Source: Sporisorium sorghi
Lineage: Eukaryota > Basidiomycota > Ustilaginomycetes > Ustilaginales > Ustilaginaceae
Length of the DNA: 64,000 nucleotides
Assembly (NCBI GenBank): GCA_023212695.1
Contig: JALCCG010000061.1
Location: 31,617-95,616, forward strand
Direction of reading: 5' to 3'
Part shown: positions 9,410 to 18,704 of the stretch, in pieces
How positions within the stretch are numbered: the first letter of the stretch is position 1
Layout: the number at the start of each line of letters is the position of its first letter
The notes under the pieces: model-generated
Databases searched by the model: none
What the model saw: only the letters and a program-made list of their open reading frames with translations
What the model was told of the DNA's origin: nothing
Translations under genes and position numbers: made by a program

Positions 9410-9809
9410 GGTTGCGAGGGGGTGGGTATAGGGCCAAGCTTGGTGATGGTGCAAGAACAAGGGTCGCAATGCAGCTCGGCGAGAAGAGGAAAAGCGTTTT
9501 CTCGGCCGAGTTCCGAGTCCTCCACCTTGAGCAATTTTTGTAAAATGTTTGATCGAAAGAGAAGACAATCTCGAGCAAAAAAAAAAAAAAAGAAAAAAAA
9601 AAAAAAGGGGGCTGTGTTGCAAAGTGAGTGTGTTGGTCTCTGAAACGAAACGAAACGCAACTGGGCACCACGCAAAGACGACCTTTTGCCACACATCATC
9701 ACCATCAACTTGGGAAACATCGCAAGAACAACCGCACCGAAGCCGAAATAGCTGAGAGTCACCCTTCTGGTCCGAGAGCGCTCCTAGGCGCTTGGTGCCC
9801 TTCACAACC
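9410..9809. promoter_or_regulatory. Divergent promoter region PRP38 / dynein intermediate chain with poly(dA:dT)
   Basis: 400 nt between two divergently transcribed ATGs. The centre holds a poly-A run at 9577-9591, one G, and a second A run at 9593-9606. Such tracts exclude nucleosomes in fungi, which fits a shared bidirectional promoter. No gene is supported here. Confidence 0.55.
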
Positions 9810-12029
9810 ATGTCCTCTTCCTCAGCCTCAGCCTCCGAGGCCCGTCGCAAGGCCGAGATCGAAGCCAAAAAGGCCAAGCTACTAGAGATCCGCCGTCAAC
9901 GAGAGGAACGTGCCCAACGACTCAAATCCACTTCAGCGGCACTTCCAGAGTCCTCCACCTCCGCGTCGAGCAGAAAGGACCTCGACGAACTCGTCAACTC
10001 GCTCATCTCGGGTCAGGGCGCAACGACGCGCAGCGGGCGTGCTTCCGTCATTGGCGATCCGTCTTCGCCGCGCAAGAGCGTGCTCGCCGGTAGTCGAGTC
10101 GCGAGCGGCATAGATCCACCCTCGTCAGAGTTCGGAGGAAGCGACTTCGAAGTGCCTCCCTCTACCCCTGGTGCGCCCGGTACAACCACTACAACTGCTG
10201 TTGGTGATGCTGGCAGCGTCCGTTCGGCACCTGTCGAACTCATCGATGTCGAGACGGAATTGTTCGAGCTGCCCCAGAAACAGCGCGTGTTTTACACAAA
10301 GGAGGTGCAGACTGCTGCGGTCGGTGACTCGGACGACGAATACGATGCCACGAACGCAAATGATCGAAACTTTAGCAGCTCCGGTCCGTCTGGCGGCGTC
10401 GGCGCTGAAGCACGTATCAAGGAAACCGAAGAATCGCTGCGAGCCAAGATCCTCGCCGAGCACCAAGCCGATCTTGACGCTCGACAAGAAGAAGAACGCC
10501 TGGAACGCGAAATCGCCCAACAGCTGCGCGAGCTCACCGACGACGAGCGCCTCGCCATCTACTCTGCACAGGACTTCAGCGACTTTGTCGAGCACTCTAG
10601 CAAAATCGTCGAGCGCGCACTGACGGATACGTACGACTACATGCGCGACTACCGCATCTCGGCCGACGACTCGCTCGATGCGCTCAACAGCGGCTCGCAG
10701 CTGCGCATCGCTCGAAAGTTCGGCACCGGCGACAAGACTTTTGCGAATCGCAGCATAACGGCCATGGACTGGAGCACCAAATACCCGGAGCTGTGCGTCG
10801 TAGCGTACAATCGCAACGACCAGGACGAGGAGGCGCCTGATGGTTTGGTGGCTGTGTGGAACATGCATCTGGGTGACCGGCCCGAGTTTGTGTTCCATGC
10901 GCAGACCGATGTGCTCAGCGTGTGCTTTTCGCCCTTCCACCCGAATCTAGTGGTGGGCGGGACGTACAGCGGTCAGATCTTGATCTGGGACACGCGTGCG
11001 AGGAGTCTGCCTGTCCTCAAGACGCCGTTGTCCGCTGCGGGGCACACGCATCCCGTGTACGGCCTCAAGATCATTGGCAGCGCCAACGCGCACAACCTGG
11101 TCTCGGCGAGCACGGACGGCACCATCTGCTGGTGGATGCTCGACATGCTCGCGAGGCCGCAAGAGACGCTCGAGCTGGTCAACACGTTGCATCCCAAGAC
11201 GGACGAGGTGGCGGTCACGTCGCTGGGGCTCGTGGATCAGGAGACGACGTCGTTCCTGGTCGGGTCGGAGGACGGGCACGTCTATGCAGGCAACAGGTAC
11301 GATCGGGCTGGACTCAAGGCCGGACTCAACATGAACGAGGTGTACCGCGGACACGTGGCCCCAATCACAGGCATCCACTTCCACCCGCTCAACGGCGGTG
11401 CCGTAGTCGACTTTTCCGACCTCTTCCTGACATCGAGCATGGACTGGACCTCGAAACTGTGGCGGCTCAAACCAGCCTCGTCCACCTCATCCAGCGCTGC
11501 TAGCGGTGCAGGTCTCACGCCCAGCAGCTCCCTCACCTCCAGCTTGACCGCTAACCGAACCACCTCCACCACGCCCAGCGCAACAGCAGGCCTAGGCGCC
11601 ATCCTCAGCTTCGAAGAGTCGAACGACTACATCTACGACGTCGCCTGGTCGCCCACGCACCCCGCCGTGTTTGCCCAGGTCGACGGCACGGGCCGGCTGG
11701 ACGTGTTTAATCTCAATGTGGATTCGGAGCGGCCTGTCGCCTCCATCGTTCCAGCTTCCTCTGCGGCGACGGTGAATGGAGACGCGGCGATGAGTGGGGA
11801 CGCGACGGCGGGGCGGGCGCTGAACAAGGTGGCGTGGGCAAGGAATGGGAGGAAGGTGGCCGTGGGCGGGTCGGATGGCGTGGTTTATGTGTATGAGGTG
11901 AACGAGGGGCTGGCGGTGGCAGGGGAGGATGAGTTTAAGCTGTTCCAGAGCGTGGTTGCGAGGCTGCTTTCGAGCACGGCTGCAGCGGGGAGTGGAAGCG
12001 CAGCGACGGCGAGCGCGATCAGAGTCTAG
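9810..12029 (+). CDS. Cytoplasmic dynein 1 intermediate chain (WD40)
   Basis: 739 residues from the ATG at 9810. An in-frame ATG 18 nt upstream is possible, but MSSSSASASEARRKAEIEAKKAKLLEIRR fits the usual start. Residues about 8-45 form the charged N-terminal coiled coil that binds dynactin p150-Glued. A Ser/Thr-rich linker follows, then ELPQKQRVFYTKEVQT, the conserved block before the light-chain sites. Another charged helix covers about 195-250. A WD40 propeller runs from about 310 to 720 (for example VCFSPFHPNLVVGGTYSGQILIWDTR and LVSASTDGTICWWMLD). A Ser/Thr-rich insert lies between blades near residues 555-590. The protein links the dynein heavy chain to cargo and dynactin. Single exon; converges tail-to-tail with THR1, 134 nt apart. 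Confidence 0.94.
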   Translation: MSSSSASASEARRKAEIEAKKAKLLEIRRQREERAQRLKSTSAALPESSTSASSRKDLDELVNSLISGQGATTRSGRASVIGDPSSPRKSVLAGSRVASGIDPPSSEFGGSDFEVPPSTPGAPGTTTTTAVGDAGSVRSAPVELIDVETELFELPQKQRVFYTKEVQTAAVGDSDDEYDATNANDRNFSSSGPSGGVGAEARIKETEESLRAKILAEHQADLDARQEEERLEREIAQQLRELTDDERLAIYSAQDFSDFVEHSSKIVERALTDTYDYMRDYRISADDSLDALNSGSQLRIARKFGTGDKTFANRSITAMDWSTKYPELCVVAYNRNDQDEEAPDGLVAVWNMHLGDRPEFVFHAQTDVLSVCFSPFHPNLVVGGTYSGQILIWDTRARSLPVLKTPLSAAGHTHPVYGLKIIGSANAHNLVSASTDGTICWWMLDMLARPQETLELVNTLHPKTDEVAVTSLGLVDQETTSFLVGSEDGHVYAGNRYDRAGLKAGLNMNEVYRGHVAPITGIHFHPLNGGAVVDFSDLFLTSSMDWTSKLWRLKPASSTSSSAASGAGLTPSSSLTSSLTANRTTSTTPSATAGLGAILSFEESNDYIYDVAWSPTHPAVFAQVDGTGRLDVFNLNVDSERPVASIVPASSAATVNGDAAMSGDATAGRALNKVAWARNGRKVAVGGSDGVVYVYEVNEGLAVAGEDEFKLFQSVVARLLSSTAAAGSGSAATASAIRV

Positions 12030-12163
12030 CCATACAAATCGAAACGTTGCAGCGCGGTCACACATAGGCAACCTAGAGAGAGTGTGTGTGTGCACAAAAC
12101 ATCACATACGGGAGTCTGATGCGTATCAAATCTGTATGAACTGAACGGCGAAAACGACCCTTT

Positions 12164-13246
12164 CTACTCGTGGATAACCTGCGCCCCCTCCTCCGTAACA
12201 TTCAAAAACTTAGCATCGCACCTCTCGATCCCGCCCTTCTCCCTAAACGTCCTAATAACATCATCCGCGATCCTCTCCTCGCCCCCTGTCGCCAGCGCCA
12301 AAATCGTCGGCCCGGCACCACTCAAACAGATCCCCAACAACCCCGGGTGCGTCTTGGGCGTAACGCTGGCCAGCACGTCCGGCAGCCCCGGGATCAAATT
12401 CTTCCTATACGGCTGGTGCACTTTATCCTGCATAGCCTGATAAATCAAAAACGGATCGGGGGGTGACCTTGTCAGTGCCGTCGTCAGCACCGCCAACCTC
12501 TGCAAGTTGAAAATCAAATCCTTCTTGCTGTAGCTCTCAGGGAGGACTGAGCGGGCGGAGGCGGTGGAGACCTGGAAATCGGGGATGATGGCGATGACTT
12601 TGATGTGTTCCGACCAGCCGAAGCGGATGTAGTGACCGATGGCGTGGGGTGGGGAGGGCGGGTTGGTGCCCCAGTTCTCGGAGGCGTTGGGGGGGTATTC
12701 GGGGATGACTTCGGAGAGGGGGACGTCGCGGCGCTCCTCGTCTTTGGCGGAGAGCTCGAGCAGGTACGAGCCTACGAAACCGCCCATCAGCGCGGCGGTG
12801 ACGTTGTCCGGGTGCCGCTCGATCATCAGCGCATGGTCCAGCAGCCGGTCCTTGCCCAACCCCAATCCGCCGAGCTCGTTGCCCAGCAAAAGACCCGCGA
12901 CGACCGCGGCACCGGACGACCCCAACCCCCGGCCGAACGGCACTTGATTGTGCACATCAATGGACACGCCGCGCGGGAACGAAGACACGCCGTTCGACCG
13001 CAGCACGTACAAAGCCGTACGCGTGGTGAGGTTCTTGTACGCATCCAGCGGAGCCTCTTCCGCGCCCAAACCGGTGTATGCCAGCGTGGGCGCAGTGTGC
13101 GCAGCGGAAGGATCGACGGTTACGCGAAGCGTGAGATACAGCGACAGCGACAGCCCGACCACGTCAAACCCCGGCCCGATGTTGGACGACGTGCAGGGGA
13201 CTTTGATCGTGAACCTGCGCGGCTGCGCGGTGGTTGAGGACGACAT
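12164..13246 (-). CDS. THR1: Homoserine kinase
   Basis: 360 residues, close to the usual length of about 357. The ATG at 13244-13246 is chosen because family homology starts within 10 residues (RRFTIKVPCTSSNIGPGFDVVGLSL). It is a GHMP-family kinase: the N-terminal substrate-side motif SSNIGPGFD, the ATP-binding loop VPFGRGLGSSGAAVVAGLL, and the C-terminal GICLSGAGPTILAL are all present. It phosphorylates L-homoserine with ATP, the step before threonine synthase, in the cytosol. No introns. A TGACTC hexamer lies about 117 nt upstream, suggesting general amino-acid control. Confidence 0.96.
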   Translation of the reverse strand: MSSSTTAQPRRFTIKVPCTSSNIGPGFDVVGLSLSLYLTLRVTVDPSAAHTAPTLAYTGLGAEEAPLDAYKNLTTRTALYVLRSNGVSSFPRGVSIDVHNQVPFGRGLGSSGAAVVAGLLLGNELGGLGLGKDRLLDHALMIERHPDNVTAALMGGFVGSYLLELSAKDEERRDVPLSEVIPEYPPNASENWGTNPPSPPHAIGHYIRFGWSEHIKVIAIIPDFQVSTASARSVLPESYSKKDLIFNLQRLAVLTTALTRSPPDPFLIYQAMQDKVHQPYRKNLIPGLPDVLASVTPKTHPGLLGICLSGAGPTILALATGGEERIADDVIRTFREKGGIERCDAKFLNVTEEGAQVIHE

Positions 13247-13657
13247 GGTTGTAGATCCGCGAATCGTCCTTTGGTTCGATGTGGTATCGATGCGTGGTCG
13301 TGGTTGGAAGGATGGAGGTTGCGATTTCGTCCGTGCGTTGTGCGTGTGATTTCTTCCTCGTGTGACTCGGAAAAAGAGCGCAGCGAAAGCGCTCCTTGGA
13401 ATTTTTCCCCGATCGCAGCGCATCTGGCCCGATCGATCCGGGATGCGACACTCGCAAGAGCTCCAAAGTAGAGATCATGACACGGACCGATACACCTCAA
13501 CTTCGTCCGAGAGGAACGCTACTTCGCCAACTTGCTCGCACAAAAGCCAAACACAGGAAAGCAGTCTAAAACTTTGCTTGACATTCGTTTGCCTCTCCAC
13601 CGCAACTGTGAACCTTCGCACCACCTTTCCTCAAGACCTAGAAGCGACATATACACG
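13247..13657. other. Intergenic region: THR1 promoter and BAG-gene terminator
   Basis: 411 nt without a supported gene. It contains the THR1 upstream region with the TGACTC hexamer and, toward 13600, the 3' flank of the BAG protein gene. Confidence 0.5.
13363..13368 (+). promoter_or_regulatory. Candidate Gcn4/Cpc1-type site (TGACTC) upstream of THR1
   Basis: TGACTC core of the general amino-acid control element, 117 nt upstream of the homoserine kinase ATG. A single hexamer is weak evidence alone. It gains weight because TRP5 in the same window has three copies upstream. Confidence 0.4.
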
Positions 13658-14612
13658 CTACTGCTGCTGACTCTTGAACCTGGAAAACGCAGCATCTAGC
13701 CTGTCCAAGTGACTCTGAACCTCCTTGACTGCAATCTTGCGCGCCTGCCTCGTCGTATCGCTGTTGACGTTGACCGAGTCCAGGGCCAGCAACTGCCTGA
13801 GCAGCAGTTCGGAGAGTCTGCGATGTGCGTCTGCGATCTGCACTGGCGACAGCTTTTCCGCCTCTGCTCCGGCTGCTGGAGCTGCTGGTTGTGCTGCCTC
13901 GCCTGATGCTGGCGCTGTGTCTGCCGCCACCGCTGTTGCTGCCCTTGTCGCCGCGGGCCCCTCTCCCGACCCACTCCCCAACTGCGCCTCGATCGAACGC
14001 TCCACCCGCTGCACCTCCGGGAACAGCTCCTTCCTCGCCGTATCGAGCGCCTCGGTAATCCGCGCCATGAGCCCCTGCTCGCTCGTATCCGCCTCCTTGG
14101 CCTTCTTCTCACGCGCCTTTTGCTCGCCCACGGACAACGCACCAATCCCGACAGACGTCTTGGCGCCCGGCTTGTCGCCTTCCTCGCGACTGCCCACCAG
14201 CCCGATGCGCGAGCCTTCGGACAGTCCGTATGCGGTGAGGGGAAGACGGTCGTCGCGCATCACCAGGCCGCGGTGGATCAGCTTGATCTTTTCGTACGGC
14301 AGCGATGTGATGGAGGCGATCTCGTGCCGCAAGTGGCCGAGGGTTACGGGTTCGGCGGTGCGTGGGAGAACGATTTGCAGTCTGTAAGTGGGAGAGGGGT
14401 GCGGGAAGAGAGCGGTTAGTATGCAGCGATTGGAGGACAGGGCGGGTAGCAGGAGATCGAGTCGGCGTCTGCGTGCGTATGTGATGGGCAACTTACCTCT
14501 CTCGTCCCCAAACCACCTCGATCCTACGAATGGGCCCGTCATCCCCACTTGAACGCGAAGACCTATTGGGACCGTTCGCGAATCGGTTCCACTGCGACGA
14601 GAACCACGACAT
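13658..14612 (-). CDS. Ubiquitin-like plus BAG domain co-chaperone (2 exons)
   Basis: Spliced by hand: exon 1 14612-14497, intron 14496-14382 (gtaagt...cttacag, 115 nt), exon 2 14381-13658, giving 279 residues with no frame conflict. Across the splice the protein reads IEVVWGRER/LQIVLPRTAEPVTLG, which restores the first strands of a ubiquitin-like fold; the unspliced frame loses this. The Ubl domain spans about 30-108 (YEKIKLIHRGLVMRDDRLPL is the beta-grasp middle). A basic linker follows, and then a C-terminal helical BAG domain at about 140-275 with an Ala-rich insert around 175-205. BAG proteins bind the Hsp70 ATPase domain and promote nucleotide exchange; the Ubl links to the proteasome (BAG1-like). 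Exon 1 begins MSWFSSQWNRF. I see no membrane anchor, unlike yeast Snl1. Confidence 0.85.
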
Positions 14613-15091
14613 CGTTGTGTGCCGCCTGTGGCTGTCTTTACTGCGCGTGCGACGGTGTTTTGCAGCGGAAGATGCGATTGATTCCCTTCTCTTGCGAATG
14701 CCGTTGTACTCGACGCTGAATACAGATGAAGCAAGAGCTGACCTGTATGATGCGAGTGTGCTCGGCGTTGGTGGTGGTGATGGTCAGTCAGGAAGGAGGT
14801 GTGTCTGCCTGTGGGCTCAGCTGGGTTTGGGCAGGAGAAAACGCACGCTCAACCGAGCGGCAGACGGAAGACTTAACAAATTCGAGATTTTTTCCGCGAT
14901 CTGACGCTGAAGCATGCTTCTTGCGGATAAAGCGAGCTTTCTTTGGCAGCTCGACGATGGACAAGCGCTACAGAGCTGTTGCGATACGCTGGAGTGTTTT
15001 GAGATTTACAAGTAGTCTCTGTAGTCCCTGGACCGAGTGTACATCGACAGTAACGAAACACTTTCGGCGGCAGTGACGCTGGTACCTACCA
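14613..15091. other. Intergenic region upstream of the BAG gene
   Basis: 479 nt between the BAG gene start and the 3' end of the THP3-like gene, both on the - strand. No supported gene and no striking repeat. Confidence 0.45.
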
Positions 15092-16832
15092 TCAAATTTG
15101 CCCTTTGATCTGCGTCGACCAACGACCAGCACGAAAGAGAAAGGGCATCATCCGGTCAGCATCATTCGAACGGTTCATCCCGCCAAGCAAGGGGCTCTCG
15201 CACTTACATCAACCTTGCGGAACTTTTGTATCGCATCCGTGAGCGGTTGCATGGCTGCTTTGGCATCCCACTGTCGCTTGTCGAGCGGCAAGCTGGGTAT
15301 CGCTTTGGATTTCTTCTTCTTGCCGTTGGTCTGCGTTGGCGGTGCCAATGCAGCCAGCTCGGCGGGTGTCGGCTCGAGGTAGACAGCGGCTCCGTTCGAG
15401 GAGAGAAACTCGTTGGCTTCTGCCACGTCTTGAAACGCCAGCTCTTCGGCAATCAAGCTGAGCGCGATCGACGGTCGATAACTGCAAAACAAACAAGATA
15501 GCACAGTGTCAGTGTCAGTATATCGCGGTTGAGAAGGCAGGAGAGGGGACACCGTGCTTACCACTTGGACATGATGAGAAGCGCATTGATGCGTTCGCGC
15601 TCCACGAAATGGTCCATGATGTAGGCGTTCATGTTGGGCGCATCTGTATACAGCTGGAAAAACGAATGGTAGTTGCCCGTCACCAGTGCGGCGCGCACTT
15701 GAAGCGCATGTGCTACGGCTGTTTCGGCCTTGTGCTCCTCTGTCAACTCTGCCATGAGTGCATTCACGTCTGTCAATGAGAACGAAAAAAGTCAGCACTC
15801 TATGAACTTGATGTCGGCGCTCTGCTGGTGCAGCGTCCTCTACTCACCTCTGCGGTTCTTGGTATGTAAGAGGTATAGAATCCTATAAGCGAGAAACTCC
15901 ATCGCACTGCCCTTGATGCCATACGCGTACAACCCCCTCAACTGGCTCTGACACTGGTTGTACTCGCCCAGATCGCCCATCTCGAGCGCAATGCGCGCAT
16001 GAATCTCGTACACCTTGACAGTAAACTCGTTCTTGATGCGCTGCACCGTCAAGTCCTGGCGCATCGACTTGAACTGGTCGCAGATGTAAGAGTAGTTGTT
16101 TTCGGTGCGCCACTTTTTCTTGAGCAGCTCGAGCGTCTGCACGAGCGTCGAGAGCGGACGCACGGTCTTGGGGTCCGGTGCGGACGTGAGACGGAGGTAC
16201 GACTTTTCGAGCTTGCTGCTGGTGCCGACCACGGTGTGCTCGTCCCAGTCGATCACGTTGGGATCGGCTGCTTCGGTGTCTGTGAATGCAGGGCCGCCTA
16301 TTGGCGATGCAGGTGCGAATTTGCCTTTGCCGTTGCCGCTGAAGCCGTTGTGGCGTAATGCTGCTGATGAGCTAGACCCTGACGCAGCTGCTGACCATGA
16401 TGCTTGGCCTGGAGACAAAGTTCCACGGCCGCCAAATCTTGATGCTAGACTAGTAGAGGCAATAGCAGTCTCGAGCATCTCGTCCTCTTGCCGCAGAAAC
16501 TCCTGCTGCTCCCTCTCGAATCGCTTTGCGCGCTTCTCCTTTCTTTGTTGCTCCTCATAGTCGGATGCAGATAAGCTGGTGGATGTGCTCGCAGCAGAAG
16601 GTGCTGCGCGTTTCTTGAGAAGCGACTCCTTGGCGGGAGCAGATGGACCTGCTAAGCTTTTGAGACTGGCGTTGGCCCAATCGGTGGTGTGTATGGTACC
16701 ATTTTGAAACGAGTCAAAGATAAGAGCCCTCAGCTCCTCCGAGACCGCCTTGCGATTGGCGTCGGTGCAAGCAGCAAAGGCGCGATTGGCAAAGTCCTTG
16801 AGAGACTGCGGCCACTCTGTTTGCGACGACAT
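15092..16832 (-). CDS. THP3: THP3/LENG8-like SAC3/GANP-domain protein (4 exons)
   Basis: Exons rebuilt on the - strand: 16832-15848, 15769-15562, 15481-15208 and a terminal 18-nt exon 15109-15092. The introns (78, 80 and 98 nt) start with GTGAGT, GTAAGC and GTAAGT and end in CAG. The total is 1,485 nt, giving 494 residues. Joined junctions read TKNRR/DVNALMAEL, LLIMSK/CYRPSIALS and KFRKVD/IKGQI-stop. The C-terminal half is the SAC3/GANP PCI-like region (WRTENNYSYICDQFKSMRQD; NEFTVKVYEIHARIALE; GDLGEYNQCQSQLRGLYAYG), matching yeast Thp3 and animal LENG8. These act with Csn12 in transcription elongation and mRNA maturation. The N-terminal 180 residues are charged and Ser/Ala-rich. The identity of the last micro-exon is less certain than the rest. 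Confidence 0.86.
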
Positions 16833-18704
16833 GACGGTGGAAGATCTGTATCGAGGAGACGATGAAGGTGCGTCAAGGTGCTGTCGTTACCACATGGTAT
16901 CCATCTGTCGCTGATGCCGGAAAGCGGGTGAAGTTGGGACGAAGCGGGAGCAGTGCGCTGCTGATGATTGTGCCTGTTTTGCCTGTTTTGCAGGGCAATG
17001 GCCTCGAGGTGCTCCAAGTCGTGGAGCCAGCTACTTGGTTGCCTGCCCAGCCGCTGCTGTTGTGGGACTGCTTGAGACGTCGAAGAGACACACACACAAA
17101 TTGCAGCGCCATCTTGTGCAGAGGGAAATCTCTTCCCGATTCCCTTGATTCGAGGTCCCTGCCTTCATAGATCTAACATTTTTCAAAAAATGGCCGGCGA
17201 CGGCTCAAGCTTGGATCTCAGAAGCGAAAGAGGGTCTAAGTGCGCCAGGATCGACGTCGATGGGTGCCAGGTTCCTACCGAAACGCAAACGCTGTGCTGG
17301 TGAGCGTTTGCGAGCTTGCGCTTGTCGTGTGGGTGCCTGTGTGTGTAAACGGGTGACGCGACGCAGCGAGGATCCATTTTGGTGGGTTAAAAGACGACGA
17401 CCATCTCAAAACCTTGGCATGGCGGACTGCATATAGACACAACGCTCCCATCGACAGTGAACACTCGCCATCGCCGCTAGTACAGTATGCGTGCTGTGAT
17501 GTGATTACAGGCAGGGAGCAGCGCAGAGCTTCTACGCTGCCCGTGAGGAAGCAGCTGGCTTTCGGTCTCTCCGAGCTCGTCTTCTTGGGAGAAAAGGTCT
17601 TTTGTGGCGTAGGTGTTGCTGTGTGCGTATGCTTCAAAACTTAAAAATTGAATAAATGAAAAAAAAAAAAAAAAAAAAAAAAATTGAGGCAGGAGACCGC
17701 TTTGTGTCCTTTTTTTTCGAAGCGCGTGTCGCTCGTGCTGTGACTGCTTGCTTGCTTGCTGCTGCTGCTGATGCACGTCTGCAGTCAGAAACCAACACTC
17801 CGTCAGGCCGATTTTCGCCTCTGGACGCACGCACAGGCAAGGACCGAACTGTGAATTCACTCTTTCTCTCTCTCTCTCTCTCCCACACAGACACGCAACA
17901 CACGCGCTGAGCAAGCGCAGTCACTCACTCTCACTCACAGTTCAGCTTTGAATCGGAAACCCTTCCGACTCCTGTTTCTTCTCTCGTTCTCTCGTTCTCC
18001 TTCCTCGCATTCTCGCATTCTCGCATTCTCGTGGCTTGTCTTTTCCCTTTGGCTTCGGCTTCGGCATCAAGAGCGACAGCTTTGGCTCAGCATTTTTCCT
18101 TGATGCGCTTGCGCTCTGCCAGTTTGCAGCTTGCAGCTTCTGGGCTCTCAACGTGCTGAAGCTGTTCGGCTGCTTGGCCCTACTCTTCCACCATCACGGC
18201 TCAGTCACGACCGATCACCTTCGCCTTCAACAAGTGGCTCAGCTAGCTAGCTTTGCTTCTTTCATCACGTTCGCTCAGCTTCAGTATCACTGACCACGAC
18301 AACCAAAAACAAAACAAAAACAAAAAAACAAAAAAACAAAACAATCGAGGGCAATCGGCCACCTCGTTTTTTCACGATCACGCACGCACCGCAATTCATC
18401 AGCGACCGACCAAACGCCACCTTCTCTGCCTTATACCACTCGATCAATCCGTCGAGCCAGGCTTCTCAGCATTTCGACTCATCGCTCACCTCTGCATATA
18501 TTCGCTCGATCGATTTCGCCTTCCCAAAGGTCTGCAACTCTGCATCCTCTCGACACCTCCCCGTACAGCTGCCTGCTTTTCTCGTATCCGAGGTCCCCAC
18601 TCGCCTCCATTCACTCTCGAGCGCATGCCTCTCTAGCAAATCTCCATAACGACCACGTCAGTTGTTGCTGCCGTTCCGTCGCTCGGGCTACCCAAGCCTA
18701 AACG
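16833..18704. other. Long divergent intergenic region (THP3-like / DYRK kinase) with simple repeats
   Basis: About 1.87 kb without a supported gene. It contains a 25-A run at 17659-17683, GCT repeats near 17757-17771, a CT microsatellite near 17863-17882, short tandem repeats (tcgcattc) near 18004-18028, an A/C-rich tract of acaaaa units at about 18300-18343, and pyrimidine-rich sequence up to the kinase ATG at 18705. This is consistent with a large promoter plus a long 5' leader for the kinase gene. The small ORFs in it are low-complexity. Confidence 0.5.
17659..17683. repeat. Poly-A tract
   Basis: Uninterrupted run of about 25 A on the + strand in the divergent promoter region between the THP3-like and DYRK kinase genes. 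Confidence 0.8.
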
